Assembly (NCBI RefSeq): GCF_008704495.1
Contig: NZ_CP023699.1
Location: forward strand, 8,742,001 to 8,806,000
Reading direction: 5' to 3'
Source: Streptomyces kanamyceticus
GTDB taxonomy: Bacteria; Actinomycetota; Actinomycetes; Streptomycetales; Streptomycetaceae
DNA length: 64,000 nucleotides
In this document: positions 43,669-53,213 of the stretch, in pieces
Layout of the letters: every line of letters begins with the position of its first letter
How positions within the stretch are numbered: the first letter of the stretch is position 1
Made by a program: the position numbers and the translations under genes
The notes under the pieces: generated by a model
Told to the model about the DNA's origin: nothing
The model's input: only the letters and a program-made list of their open reading frames with translations
Database searches by the model: none

Positions 43669-46356
43669 CTACAGGCCGTAGCGTGCGGCGGCCTCCCGCA
43701 CCGTCTCCGGCTTGACCTCGCCGCGGCGGGCGAGGGACGCCAGGGCGGCGACCACGACCGAGGGCGCGTCGACGCCGAAGTGGCGGCGGGCGTTCTCGCG
43801 GCTGTCGGAGAGGCCGTAGCCGTCCGTGCCGATCGAGGTCCAGTCCTGCTCGACCCACGGCCTGATCTGGTCGGGCACGGCACGCATCCAGTCGCTCACC
43901 GCGACCACGGGCCCGGGGGCGCCCGCGAGGGCCCGGGTGACGTACGGGACCCGGTCGCTCGCGCCCGTGTCGTGGGAGGCGGCGGCGAGGTTCGCGGCGT
44001 CGCAGTCCAGTGCGTCGCGGCGGAGTTCGGTCCAGGACGGTGCCGACCAGACGTCGGCCGCGACGCCCCAGTCCTCGGTGAGCAGCCGCTGTGCCTCAAG
44101 AGCCCAGTGGATGGCCGTGCCGGAGGCCAGGAGCTGCAGGCGCGGGGCGTCGGCGGGTGCGGCATCGGCCGCCCGGTAGCGGTACAGGCCGCGCCGGATG
44201 CCCTCCGCGACGTCGTCGCCCGGCGGCATCGGCGGCTGGACCTTCGTCTCGTTGTAGACGGTGAGGTAGTAGAAGACGTCCTCGGCGTCGGGCCCGAACA
44301 TCCTGCGCAGGCCGTCCTCGACGATCACCGCGACCTCGTAGGCGAACGCCGGGTCGTAGCTGATGGCGGCCGGATTGGTCGAGGCGATCAGATGCGAGTG
44401 CCCGTCGGCGTGCTGGAGACCCTCGCCCGTCATCGTCGTACGCCCCGCCGTGGCCCCGATGACGAAGCCGCGGCCCAACTGGTCGCCCAGCGCCCAGAAC
44501 TGATCGGCCGTCCGCTGCCAGCCGAACATCGAGTAGAAGATGTAGAACGGGATCATCGGCTCGGCGTGGGTCGCGTACGACGTCGCCGCCGCGGTCAGCG
44601 AGGCCAGCGAACCGGCCTCCGTGATGCCCTCGTTGAGGATCTGGCCGTCGCGCGCCTCCTTGTAGTAGAGGAGCTGGTCGCGGTCGACGGGGTCGTAGGT
44701 CTGGCCGAGCGGCGAGTAGATGCCCGCGGACGGGAACAGCGACTCCATGCCGAACGTGCGCGCCTCGTCGGGCACGATGGGCACCCAGCGCCCGCCGGTC
44801 TCCTTGTCCCGCATCAGCTCCTTGACCAGCCGGACGAACGCCATGGTGGTGGCGATCTCCTGGCTCCCCGAGCCCTTCTTCAGCGCCGCGAACGCCTTGT
44901 CGGCGACGGCGGATCCGGTGGCGGGCAGCGGCTTGGCGACGACCTTGCGGGCCGGGGCGGGGCCGCCGAGCGCCGCGCGCCGTTCGAGCAGATAGGCCAG
45001 CTCGGGGGAGTTCTCGCCGGGATGCGCGTACGGCACCAGGTCGTCGGTCAACGCGCTGTCGGGGATGGGAAGTTCGAGCAGGTCGCGCATCGCGCGGAAC
45101 TCCTTGCCCGAGAGCTTCTTCATCTGGTGGTTGGCGTTGCGCGACTCGAAGCCGGGGCCGAGCGTCCAGCCCTTGACCGTCTGGATCAGGACGACCGTGG
45201 GCGCGCCCCGGTGTTCCACCGCGGCGCGGTAGGCGGCGTACACCTTGCGGGGCTCGTGGCCGCCGCGCGAGGTGCCGACGATCTCCGCGAGGCGCGCGTC
45301 GGTGAGCCGGTCGGCCAGCGGGCGCAGCGCGGGGTCCGCGCCGAGGAGGTGCTCGCGGACGTACGCGCCGTCGCGGGCGGCGAACGTCTGGAACTGCCCG
45401 TCCGGGATCCGCCCCAACTGTCGTACGAGTGCCCCGTCGGTGTCCTGGGCGAGCAGCTCGTCCCAGGCCGAGCCCCACAGGGACTTGACCACGTTCCAGC
45501 CCGCGGCGCGGAACTGCCGCTCCAGCTCCTGCACGATCTTGAAGTTGCCGCGCACCGGGCCGTCCAGGCGCTGCAGATTGCAGTTGATGACGAAGGTGAG
45601 GTTGTCGAGCTTCTCGCGGGAGGCGAGCGCGAGGGCCGCGGTCGCCTCAGGCTCGTCCATCTCGCCGTCGCCGAGGAACGCCCAGACGTGCGAGGCGGAG
45701 GTGTCCTTGATGCCGCGGTGCTCCAGGTAGCGGTTGAACCGCGCCTGGTAGATGGCGGAGAGCGGGCCGAGGCCCATCGACACGGTGGGGAACTCCCACA
45801 GCCAGGGCAGCCGCCTCGGGTGCGGGTAGGAGGGCAGTCCGGCGCCGCCCGCCTCCTGCCGGAAGCGGTCCAACTGGCCCTCGGTCAGGCGTCCTTCGAG
45901 GAAGGCGCGGGCGTAGATGCCGGGGGATGCGTGGCCCTGGACGTAGAGCTGGTCGCCCGAGTGGTCGGCCTCCTTGCCGCGGAAGAAGTGCTGGAAGCCC
46001 ACTTCGTAGAGCCAGGCGGCCGAGGCGAAGGTGGCCATGTGGCCGCCGAGCCCGCCGCGTTGGTTGCCGCGCGTCACCATCGCGGCCGCGTTCCAGCGGT
46101 TCCACGCGGCGATGCGGGCCTCCATCGCCTCGTCACCGGGGAAGTCCGGTTCGGCGGCGGTGGGGATGGTGTTGACGTAGGGCGTCTCCAGCAGGGGCGG
46201 GAGGTCGATCCCGGTCTGCAGGGCGTGCTCGGCGAGGCGGCGCAGCAGGTGGGCCGCGCGGTCGGCGCCCCCGAACCGGACGGCGCCGTCCAGGGACGCG
46301 CGCCATTCGGCGACCTCGGTCGGGTCCTGGTCGGGCAGTTGGTCGAGCTGGGACAC
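43669..46356 (-). CDS. aceE: Pyruvate dehydrogenase E1 component, homodimeric type
   Basis: An 895-residue thiamine-diphosphate enzyme that decarboxylates pyruvate and acetylates the E2 lipoyl domain. The TPP-binding motif [32 protein letters not shown] is near residue 230. Other family blocks are [25 protein letters not shown] and [23 protein letters not shown]. The length matches E. coli AceE. The GTG at 46356 has AAGGGGA about 9 nt upstream. No E2 or E3 gene is adjacent, as is common in actinobacteria. It lies just downstream of a GntR gene, and both have the same operator upstream. Confidence 0.97.
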   Translation of the reverse strand: MSQLDQLPDQDPTEVAEWRASLDGAVRFGGADRAAHLLRRLAEHALQTGIDLPPLLETPYVNTIPTAAEPDFPGDEAMEARIAAWNRWNAAAMVTRGNQRGGLGGHMATFASAAWLYEVGFQHFFRGKEADHSGDQLYVQGHASPGIYARAFLEGRLTEGQLDRFRQEAGGAGLPSYPHPRRLPWLWEFPTVSMGLGPLSAIYQARFNRYLEHRGIKDTSASHVWAFLGDGEMDEPEATAALALASREKLDNLTFVINCNLQRLDGPVRGNFKIVQELERQFRAAGWNVVKSLWGSAWDELLAQDTDGALVRQLGRIPDGQFQTFAARDGAYVREHLLGADPALRPLADRLTDARLAEIVGTSRGGHEPRKVYAAYRAAVEHRGAPTVVLIQTVKGWTLGPGFESRNANHQMKKLSGKEFRAMRDLLELPIPDSALTDDLVPYAHPGENSPELAYLLERRAALGGPAPARKVVAKPLPATGSAVADKAFAALKKGSGSQEIATTMAFVRLVKELMRDKETGGRWVPIVPDEARTFGMESLFPSAGIYSPLGQTYDPVDRDQLLYYKEARDGQILNEGITEAGSLASLTAAATSYATHAEPMIPFYIFYSMFGWQRTADQFWALGDQLGRGFVIGATAGRTTMTGEGLQHADGHSHLIASTNPAAISYDPAFAYEVAVIVEDGLRRMFGPDAEDVFYYLTVYNETKVQPPMPPGDDVAEGIRRGLYRYRAADAAPADAPRLQLLASGTAIHWALEAQRLLTEDWGVAADVWSAPSWTELRRDALDCDAANLAAASHDTGASDRVPYVTRALAGAPGPVVAVSDWMRAVPDQIRPWVEQDWTSIGTDGYGLSDSRENARRHFGVDAPSVVVAALASLARRGEVKPETVREAAARYGL

Positions 46357-46474
46357 GGGTGATCCCCTTTCGCGTACACGCGAGTTCCGCGCGAGTTCCG
46401 TGATGTGGAACATCGGTTCCGTATGGCGAATCTAGGAGTCGATGTGTGTGCAGTCAACACCTACTTGCCAGTAG

Positions 46475-46493
46475 ATGAGTGATGATCGATCAT
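46475..46493. promoter_or_regulatory. GntR operator upstream of aceE
   Basis: ATGAGTGATGATCGATCAT, with the perfect 12-bp palindrome ATGATCGATCAT at 46482-46493, about 126 bp before the aceE start and just after the GntR stop. It is identical over 19 bp to the site at 47199-47217. Confidence 0.8.
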
Positions 46494-46506
46494 TTGTGGT
46501 CGAGCC

Positions 46507-47178
46507 CTACGCGGGCGAGGCCGCCGGGGCCGCGTAGTTCAGGACGTGCAACTGCACGAGCCGCCCCACGTACGGATCCTGCCGCCGGAACGCCTCGACG
46601 ATCGCCTCGTGGTCGCAGGCGTTCTCGTGCGGCTCGGTGCGCAGCCACTTCAGTGAGAGACGGGTCCACAACTCGATGGCGAGGGACTCCCAGTTGCGCA
46701 GCAGCACCTGGTTTCCCGCGGCCCGGACGATCTCGCGGTGGAACGCCACGCCGTGGTGGATCTGCCCGTCGACGTCGTTCGCCTCGGCCAGCTCCCGCAG
46801 CCTGCCCAGATGGTGCGCGAGCACGGTCACGTCGCCGCCCATCCGGTGCACCGCGAGCTCGGCCGCGAGTCTCTCCAGGGCGGCCCGCACGGGGTAGACC
46901 TCGGTGAGCTGGCCCGGCGTCAGCTCCTTGACGCGCATGCCCTTGTTGGGGATCGACTCGACCAGCTGCATGGCCTGCAGGTCGCGCAGCGCCTCGCGGA
47001 TCGGGGTCTGGCTGACGCCGAGCTCCAGGCCGATGCGCCGCTCCACGATCCGGTCGCCGGGCTGCCAGCGCCCTTCGAGCAGCCCTTCGAGGACGAAGTT
47101 CCTGACCTGGTCGCTGAGCGGGACGCGGGCCACGGGGGCGGGTACGGAGGGGATGCGGGGTGGTACGTCGGCGGTCAT
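46507..47178 (-). CDS. GntR family regulator, FCD (FadR) subfamily
   Basis: A 223-residue repressor. The winged helix spans LSDQVRNFVLEGLLEGRWQPGDRIVERRIGLELGVSQTPIREALRDLQAMQLVESIPNKGMRVK, followed by an all-helical FCD ligand domain with metal-site-like His residues (HHGVAFHREIVRAAGN, CDHEAIVEAF). The ATG at 47178 has GGAGAG 7 nt upstream; a longer start at 47217 would lie inside the operator and is unlikely. It probably senses pyruvate, lactate or another small carboxylate and controls itself and aceE. Confidence 0.92.
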   Translation of the reverse strand: MTADVPPRIPSVPAPVARVPLSDQVRNFVLEGLLEGRWQPGDRIVERRIGLELGVSQTPIREALRDLQAMQLVESIPNKGMRVKELTPGQLTEVYPVRAALERLAAELAVHRMGGDVTVLAHHLGRLRELAEANDVDGQIHHGVAFHREIVRAAGNQVLLRNWESLAIELWTRLSLKWLRTEPHENACDHEAIVEAFRRQDPYVGRLVQLHVLNYAAPAASPA

Positions 47179-47198
47179 CTGCGCTCTCCGGGGCCGTA

Positions 47199-47217
47199 AT
47201 GAGTGATGATCGATCAT
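47199..47217. promoter_or_regulatory. GntR operator upstream of its own gene
   Basis: A second exact copy of ATGAGTGATGATCGATCAT, 21 bp before the GntR ATG. Two identical 19-bp copies about 720 bp apart strongly support specific recognition by this regulator. Confidence 0.8.
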
Positions 47218-47319
47218 CGCTGGCTCCCACCGTACCCGGCCACGGCGCCGAACGGCAGGGGCGGCGGGCGTCCAAGGGCAGCGGGCGTCAGGGGCGACGG
47301 GCGTCAGGGGCGACGGGCG

Positions 47320-48867
47320 TCAGGCCGGGCGGCGCGATCGGCGGTTCGCCGCAAGCGTCGCGGTGCGCGCCCGCTGGGCGATCTCGTCGAGCGGCACGGC
47401 CGGACTGTAGACCGTCAGCGCCGCCTGCCGTTTGTCCAGGAGCAGGGTGTCCGGTGCCGGTGCGGTCTCGCCGTCGTACGCGAGGGCGGCCACCTGGTCG
47501 AGGCCGCTGAGCCTGAGCTGTTCGACCCGCTCCGCCTGGAAGACGTGGGAGCGCCGCAGCGCCCCGCCGAGCGCGGAAAGGGCGACCCGGGTGCGGGCCA
47601 GCGGCGCCCGCGCGTCGACCGTGCGGATGTCGAGCAGCCCGTCGTCCATGCGGGGCCGGTGCGTGGGCGAGAGGCCGTCGGGGAGGTACTGGCCGTTGCC
47701 CGCGAAGAGCAGCCACAGGACGCGGTCGTGGCCGTCGATCCTGATCCGCAGCGGCTCGGCCGTGCGCAGCACCTCCACGAACGACACGGCCGCCGCGGGC
47801 CACTTGCCGATGCGGCCCTCCAACTTCTCGCGCTTGCGCACCAGTTCCGGATAGAGGCCGATGCTGAAGGTGTTGACGAACCCGGTGACCTCGGCGCCGC
47901 CGCCGTCGCGCACCCGGGCCAGATCGACGCGGACGGCCTCGCCGCGCCGGACCGCGTACGCGGTGTCCTCGAAGGTCGGCGTGCCCGCGTCCAGGGCGAA
48001 GTGGTTCAAGGTGCCACCGGGGAACACCGCGAGGGGCAGCCCGGCGGCCGCGGCCCGCAGCGCCGCGGCGTTCACCGTGCCGTCGCCGCCGCAGACGCCG
48101 AGGGCACCGGCCGCGTCGGCGGCCCGCGCCACCGCCTCGTCCAGGACGTCGCCGAGGTCGTCCCCGGGCCCGTGCTCCAGGATCTCGGCCCGGGGCAGCA
48201 GCAGCTCCAGGTGCTCGCGCGCGGGAAGGCGCCCCGGAACGCCCTTGCCCGAACCGGAGTTGACGACCACGACCAGGCCTTCGCCGTCATCGAGCGCGGG
48301 CGCCGTCACGCGGGTCCGCCGGATCTGCGCGGGCGAGGGGCGCGGCGGCCACCAGTAGCAGCTGACCGCGGCGGCGGCCGCGCCGAGCGCGCACCCCGCG
48401 AGCACGTCGCCGGGGTAGTGGACCCCCACGTACACGCGGGAGAAGGCCACGGCCGCGGCGACCGGCGCCAGCAGCGCGCCGTACCGGGGCGCTTCCAGGG
48501 CCACCCCCGTGGCGAACGCCGCGGCGGAGGCCGCGTGGCCCGAGGGGAACGACGACGTCCACGGCGCCCTCGCCAGGCGCCGCATCGCGGGAACCGCGTC
48601 CACGACGGGGCGACGGCGACGTACGGCGTACTTGGCCACGGCGTTCGTCGTCAGCGAAGCCAGCGCGAGCGCGCCGACACCGCGCCGCGCGGCACGCCGG
48701 GCCGCGGGACCGCCCGCCACGGCGAGCACCGCCGCGGCGCCGCACCACAGGCGCCCGTGGTTCGCCGCCGCGCTCAGCGGCGGCAGCACCTGCTCCGCAC
48801 CGGGCAGCCGCGCCGCCGCCACCCGTTCGAACCACCGCCGGTCGATGCTGCCGATCCTTCCCGTCAT
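47320..48867 (-). CDS. Fusion: PAP2 phosphatase plus diacylglycerol kinase catalytic domain
   Basis: A 515-residue two-domain protein. Residues about 1-200 are a membrane PAP2 phosphatase with KYAVRRRRP, FPSGHAA and SRVYVGVHYPGD. From about residue 210 it has a DAGK/YegS-type lipid kinase domain with VVVVNSGSGKG, GVCGGDGTVNAAA and VFPGGTLNHFA. It may dephosphorylate and rephosphorylate lipids such as phosphatidic acid/diacylglycerol, or make and edit a phospholipid precursor. ATG 48867 is preferred; upstream codons look non-coding. Confidence 0.93.
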   Translation of the reverse strand: MTGRIGSIDRRWFERVAAARLPGAEQVLPPLSAAANHGRLWCGAAAVLAVAGGPAARRAARRGVGALALASLTTNAVAKYAVRRRRPVVDAVPAMRRLARAPWTSSFPSGHAASAAAFATGVALEAPRYGALLAPVAAAVAFSRVYVGVHYPGDVLAGCALGAAAAAVSCYWWPPRPSPAQIRRTRVTAPALDDGEGLVVVVNSGSGKGVPGRLPAREHLELLLPRAEILEHGPGDDLGDVLDEAVARAADAAGALGVCGGDGTVNAAALRAAAAGLPLAVFPGGTLNHFALDAGTPTFEDTAYAVRRGEAVRVDLARVRDGGGAEVTGFVNTFSIGLYPELVRKREKLEGRIGKWPAAAVSFVEVLRTAEPLRIRIDGHDRVLWLLFAGNGQYLPDGLSPTHRPRMDDGLLDIRTVDARAPLARTRVALSALGGALRRSHVFQAERVEQLRLSGLDQVAALAYDGETAPAPDTLLLDKRQAALTVYSPAVPLDEIAQRARTATLAANRRSRRPA

Positions 48868-49001
48868 GACCTCACTCGAACAGGGCGGCGGGGCAGTGGC
48901 CCGCGATGCACGCCCGAACGGGTCACGTCCCCCCATTGGCGGCGGAGCGGAGCGCCCTGCAGCCTTGGGGTGGCACCCCCGACCGGACGGAGCACGCCGC
49001 C

Positions 49002-49379
49002 ATGACGCCGAGCCGCCCCCTGGACGTACAGGTCAAGCGCGTCTACGACCCCGCGTCGCCCGACGACGGCACCCGCGTCCTGATCGACAGGCTCTGGCCG
49101 CGCGGCGTCTCCAAGGAGCGCGCGGGGCTCGACGCGTGGGAGAAGGAACTGGCGCCTTCGACCGAGCTGCGCCACTGGTACGACCACGATCCCGACCGCT
49201 ACGAGGAGTTCGCCGAGCGCTACCGGCACGAGCTCACGGACCCGGCGCGGACCACGGAACTCGACCGGCTGCGCGGAGTCGCCCGCGCGGGCCGCCTCAC
49301 CCTCCTCACGGCCACGAAGGATCTGCCGCACGGACATGCGCGCGTCCTCGTCGACGTGGTGAAGCGGGGCAGGGGGTAG
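49002..49379 (+). CDS. DUF488 family protein
   Basis: A 125-residue protein with family signatures VKRVYDPASPDDGTRVLIDRLWPRGVSKE, LRHWYDHDPDRYEEFAERYRHEL and LTLLTATKDLPHGHARVL. DUF488 proteins are widespread and small, and their biochemical role is unknown. The ATG is preceded by ACGGAGCACGCCGCC. Confidence 0.92.
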   Translation: MTPSRPLDVQVKRVYDPASPDDGTRVLIDRLWPRGVSKERAGLDAWEKELAPSTELRHWYDHDPDRYEEFAERYRHELTDPARTTELDRLRGVARAGRLTLLTATKDLPHGHARVLVDVVKRGRG

Positions 49380-49440
49380 AACCCCAGAAACTTCAGAAGG
49401 CCCAGGAACCCCAGGAACGGAACCCCAGGAACCCCAGGAG
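49379..49440. repeat. Degenerate 11-bp CCAGGAACCCC repeats
   Basis: Several short copies of AACCCCAGGAA/CCAGGAACCCC fill the gap between the DUF488 gene and the SDR gene and run into the SDR ribosome binding site (AGGAGG). It is low-complexity; no other function is seen. Confidence 0.7.
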
Positions 49441-49449
49441 GTACACACC

Positions 49450-50245
49450 GTGCTCGTTGATCTCTCCGGCAAGACAGCGCTCGTGACCGGATCGACCCAG
49501 GGGATCGGCGCCGCGATCGCCGCGGGCCTGGCGCGGGCGGGTGCCCGGGTGGCGGTCAACGGGCGCTCCAAGGACTCCGTGGAAGCTGCCGTCGACCGCC
49601 TCGGGGTTCGAGTGCGGCGGCGCCGAGTTCGTCGCGGCGCCGGGCGACATCTCCGCCGACGAGGGTGCCGCGCGGGTCTTCGACGCCGTGCCGAGCGCGG
49701 ACATCCTCGTCAACAACCTCGGTGTCTTCGGCGCCGAGCCCGCCCTGGACATCACCGACGCGGAGTGGCGTCGCTACTTCGAGATGAACGTCCTGACCGC
49801 GGTGCGGATGATCCGGCACTATCTGCCGGGCATGAAGGACCGGTCCTGGGGGCGGATCCAGAACATCGCCAGCGACTCGGCGTTCGTCACGCCCGCCGAG
49901 ATGATCCACTACGGCATGTCGAAGACCGCGCTGCTCGCGGTCTCGCGGGGCTTCGCCAAGGAGGCGGCGGGCTCCGGCGTCACCGTCAACTCCGTGATCG
50001 CGGGGCCGACGCACACCGGCGGCGTGGAGGACTTCGTCTACGAACTGGTCGACCGCGCCCTGCCGTGGGAGGAGGCGCAGCGGGAGTTCATGACCAAGCA
50101 CCGTCCCCAGTCGCTGATCCAGCGGCTCATCGAGCCCGAGGAGATCGCGCACATGGTCGTCTACCTCAGCTCGCCGCTGGCGTCCGCGACGACGGGCGGG
50201 GCGGTGCGGGTCGACGGCGGGTATGTGGACTCGATCGCTCCCTAG
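49450..50245 (+). pseudogene. SDR oxidoreductase interrupted by a single-base frameshift
   Basis: The first 52 or so codons from GTG 49450 read LSGKTALVTGSTQGIGAAIAAGLARAGARVAVNGRS, a good SDR cofactor domain, then turn into Arg-rich nonsense. The rest of the protein continues in the next frame from about 49600: AEFVAAPGDI, ILVNNLGVFG, the active-site YGMSKTALL, and AVRVDGGYVDS to 50245. Removing one G from the GGGG run at 49603-49606 rejoins both halves as VDRLGFECGGAEF. Either a real frameshift pseudogene or a sequencing or assembly indel. The ribosome binding site AGGAGG is 8 nt before the start. Confidence 0.88.
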
Positions 50246-50359
50246 GCAAGGGCGCGCGGCGGGCCCGGTTTGCCGAAGTGGCAACGATCGTCGCCCTCCA
50301 CGCGAGGGCCGTCCGATGCTCGGGGGGCACCGGCCGCCTCAGCATCCCCAGGAGGATCC

Positions 50360-51349
50360 ATGTCCCCGACGTCGCCCACCGCGCAGGACCGTACGCACCG
50401 TCTGGTCCCCTCGCCCGCGGGCCGGATCCATCTGGTCGAGCAGGGCACCGGGCCGCTCGTCCTGCTGGTGCACGGCTTCCCGGAGTCCTGGTACTCCTGG
50501 CGCCACCAGCTGCCGGCCCTCGCCGCCGCCGGATACCGCGCGGTCGCCGTCGACCAGCGCGGCTACGGACGGTCGTCGAGGCCGACGGAGACCGCCGCGT
50601 ACCGGATGCTCGACCTCGTCGACGACCACGTCGCCGTGGTGCGCGCGCTCGGTGAGAAGAGCGCGGTGATCGTGGGGCACGACTGGGGTGCCACCGTCGC
50701 CGCGCACTCCGCGCTGCTCAGGCCGGACGTGTTCCGCGCGGCCGGGCTCCTCAGCGTCCCCTACACGCCGCCGGGCGGCCCGCGGCCGAGCGACCTCTTC
50801 GCGGGGATGGGCGGGGACGAGGAGTTCTACGTCTCGTACTTCCAGGAGCCCGGCCGCGCCGAGGCCGAGATCGAACCCGACGTGCGGGGCTGGCTCGCCG
50901 GTTTCTACGCCGCGCTGTCCGCAGACACGATGCCGGGCCCCGGCGCGCCCGACCCGCACTTCGTGAGCCGCGGCGCCCTCCTGCGCGACCGGTTCCCCGC
51001 GGGGAACCTGCCCGGCTGGCTCGGCGAGCGCGAACTCGACGTCTACGCGGGGGAGTTCGAGCGGACCGGCCTGACCGGCGCGCTCAACCGCTACCGGAAC
51101 ATGGACAGGGACTGGGCGGACCTCGCCGACTTCGCGGGCGCCCCGCTCACCCAGCCCTCGCTGTTCGTGGGCGGCGGCCTCGACGCCTCCACTATCTGGC
51201 TGGCCGACGCGATCAAGGCGTTCCCCGACACGCTGCCCGGGCTGCGCGCCTCGCACGTCCTCGACGGCTGCGGGCACTGGGTCCAGCAGGAGCGGCCCGC
51301 CGAGGTCAACCGCATCCTGACCGACTGGCTCGCCGCCCTGCCCGCCTGA
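50360..51349 (+). CDS. Alpha/beta hydrolase, epoxide-hydrolase-like
   Basis: A 329-residue hydrolase. The oxyanion motif HGFPESWYSWRHQ (near residue 38) and nucleophile Asp in GHDWGA (near residue 104) are those of soluble epoxide hydrolases; the C-terminal His is in DGCGHWVQQERP. A cap domain with Tyr residues lies between. It opens epoxides to diols or hydrolyses related esters. AGGAGG precedes the ATG by 5 nt. It follows the broken SDR gene on the same strand and may once have been co-transcribed with it. Confidence 0.93.
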   Translation: MSPTSPTAQDRTHRLVPSPAGRIHLVEQGTGPLVLLVHGFPESWYSWRHQLPALAAAGYRAVAVDQRGYGRSSRPTETAAYRMLDLVDDHVAVVRALGEKSAVIVGHDWGATVAAHSALLRPDVFRAAGLLSVPYTPPGGPRPSDLFAGMGGDEEFYVSYFQEPGRAEAEIEPDVRGWLAGFYAALSADTMPGPGAPDPHFVSRGALLRDRFPAGNLPGWLGERELDVYAGEFERTGLTGALNRYRNMDRDWADLADFAGAPLTQPSLFVGGGLDASTIWLADAIKAFPDTLPGLRASHVLDGCGHWVQQERPAEVNRILTDWLAALPA

Positions 51350-51371
51350 CGTCAAGTGCTGTCAGAGGCTG

Positions 51372-52106
51372 TCAGGGGCGCGCGAACGGCGTGTCCCAGT
51401 GCGGGTGCGTGATGACCTCCCGCGACAGGTCGCTGAGCTTCATCCGGTGCGCGCGGGCGTGCCTGCGCAGCAGGTCGAAGGCGTCGTCGACGGTGCAGTC
51501 GAGGCGTTCGGCGAGGATTCCCTTGGCCTGCTCGATCACCACGCGGCTGGACAGGGCGGTCTGGAGCTGTTCGCGGTGGGTCCGCACGTTGCGCAGTTCG
51601 GTGCGGTGCGCCAGGCCGATGGCCGCGGCCTGGGCGAGCAACTGCCCCCACTGGGCGTCCGACGGGCACAGCGAGCGGTGCTGGTGGTAGAGGTCGAGGC
51701 ACCCGGTGAAGTGGCCGCGGTGGCTGATGGGCAGGGCCGTGACCGCGGTGATTCCGGCGTCCAGGGCGTGCTGGGTGAACGCGGGCCAGCGCACCCGGCT
51801 CTGCGGATGGACCATGGGGATGTCGTTGAGCGCCCGGTGGGTGCGCGCGGCATCGCGGCAGGGGCCCTCCGACAACTCTTGTTGCACGCGCTCCAGCTGC
51901 TCCGCGACCACGTCGGAGGCCGCGGAGCAACTGGCGCCGCCGGGCGGTGCCACGATGCTGCAGCTGGCCGCGTCGACGCCGGGCACGGCGGCCGCGCTCC
52001 TGGCCAGCCGCTCCAGGACGCGTTCGTCCTCCTCGTCGTCCCCCGAGCCGCCGATCAGCGCGAGCAGGGCCGCGGCGGCCGAGGGGTCCTGCGGGGGCAG
52101 AGGCAT
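51372..52106 (-). CDS. GAF and ANTAR domain protein
   Basis: A 244-residue cytoplasmic signalling protein: GAF domain (about residues 30-165, with SCSIVAPPGG and GCLDLYHQ) and a C-terminal ANTAR RNA-binding domain (IEQAKGILAERLDCTVDDAFDLLRRHARAHRMKLSDLSREVI). ANTAR proteins bind double-hexaloop RNAs and prevent termination. The GAF domain probably senses a small molecule or redox state. The ATG has GAGGG about 9 nt upstream. Confidence 0.92.
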   Translation of the reverse strand: MPLPPQDPSAAAALLALIGGSGDDEEDERVLERLARSAAAVPGVDAASCSIVAPPGGASCSAASDVVAEQLERVQQELSEGPCRDAARTHRALNDIPMVHPQSRVRWPAFTQHALDAGITAVTALPISHRGHFTGCLDLYHQHRSLCPSDAQWGQLLAQAAAIGLAHRTELRNVRTHREQLQTALSSRVVIEQAKGILAERLDCTVDDAFDLLRRHARAHRMKLSDLSREVITHPHWDTPFARP

Positions 52107-52421
52107 GTCCGATTCCCTCACGTGAACTCTGTCGCTCGACGGCCGCCGTGGCCGGGCGGAACGCCCGCGTCGGTTCGATCGCGTCGGTCCGACCGGTACC
52201 GGACGGCCACTTCCCGCCGGACGCCTGCCCATTCCCTCCGGCCAGCACACCGGCGAAGCGGTGGCAGCGGGAGTGCGGGCGTGGAGGGGCTGTGAAGACG
52301 TGGCGCCCGCAACCACTTTCCGGCGTGCGAGGATCCCTTTCGCGGTGCACAGGGGTTCTCGGTGCGCACAGGTTGTCCACACCGGGCGGCCGCTGGAGCC
52401 GGAAGACGCTGGAAGGTGACG
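52107..52421. other. 315-bp intergenic region, divergent
   Basis: Spacer between the divergent GAF-ANTAR and GNAT genes. No convincing reading frame, strong repeat or RNA structure was found by eye. It should contain both promoters. GGAAGG at 52411-52416 serves the GNAT gene. Confidence 0.6.
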
Positions 52422-52985
52422 ATGTACGCCATATCCCTGGGTGACGACGGCGCGGAGCTGTGCCCGCTGGAACCGTGGCAGGCGGCGGAGTTCCTGGCGC
52501 ACATGGACCGGGGCCGGGAGTTCATCGGGCGGCACAACGGCCTGCCCGACGTCGTCACCGACCTCGATTCGAGCCGCGCCTACCTCCAGGCGTACGCGGA
52601 CAAGACCGCGGCCGACACCGGCCGCCTGTTCGGGATCAGGGCCGAAGGCACGCTGGTCGGCGCGGTGCTCCTCCGGACGCTCGACGTCGCCCAGGGCACC
52701 GCGGAGGCGGGCTGCTGGCTGGAGCCGTCGGCGGCGGGCAGGGGCCTGGTGACGCGCGCGGTGCGCGCGGTCATCGACTGGGCCGTCGAGGAACGGGCCG
52801 TCCACCGCGTGGACTGGTGGGTCTCGTCGGACAACGAGCCGAGCATCGCCGTGGCCCGCAGGCTGGGCATGACGAAGGAGGGCGTGCTCCGCCAGTCCTA
52901 CCTGTACCGCGGCGAGCGCCACGACGAGGAGATCTGGTCGGTGCTCGCACCGGAGTGGCGGGCGGCGCGACGGGACCGCGGCTGA
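52422..52985 (+). CDS. GNAT family N-acetyltransferase (RimJ/RimL-like)
   Basis: A 187-residue acetyltransferase resembling RimL-type enzymes that acetylate protein N-termini or small amines: GIRAEGTLVGAVLLRTLD, EAGCWLEPSAAGRGLVTRAVRAVIDWAV (CoA loop) and VDWWVSSDNEPSIAVARRLGMTKEGVLRQSYLYRGERHDEEIWSVL. The ATG follows GGAAGGTGACG. Confidence 0.93.
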   Translation: MYAISLGDDGAELCPLEPWQAAEFLAHMDRGREFIGRHNGLPDVVTDLDSSRAYLQAYADKTAADTGRLFGIRAEGTLVGAVLLRTLDVAQGTAEAGCWLEPSAAGRGLVTRAVRAVIDWAVEERAVHRVDWWVSSDNEPSIAVARRLGMTKEGVLRQSYLYRGERHDEEIWSVLAPEWRAARRDRG

Positions 52986-53050
52986 GGCCCGGCGCGACGG
53001 GGGCGTCGGCGCGGGCAGAGTGTCGGTGCGGGCGGGGCGGTGGTGCGGGC

Positions 53051-53192
53051 GGGGCGTCGGCGTGGGCAGGGTCGCGGTGCGGGCAGGGTCGCGGTGCGGG
53101 CGGGGCGTCGGCGTCGGCAGGGTCGCGGTGCGGGCAGGGTCGCGGTGCGGGCGGGGTGTCGGCGTCGGCAGGGTCGCGGTGCGGGCAAGGCG
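53051..53192. repeat. 51-bp tandem repeat (about 2.8 copies)
   Basis: Units at 53051-53101, 53102-53152 and 53153-53192 (partial). Each consists of GGGGCGTCGGCGT plus two copies of GGGTCGCGGTGCGGGC. Related fragments occur from 52990. It fills the convergent gap after the GNAT and MFS genes; no terminator stem is obvious. Confidence 0.88.
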
Positions 53193-53213
53193 TAGGCGTA
53201 GGCGTCACCCCTC

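Noticed and set aside
43780..46362. An 860-codon frame antisense to aceE
   Set aside because: A shadow of a high-GC gene; aceE has full family similarity, the antisense product has none.
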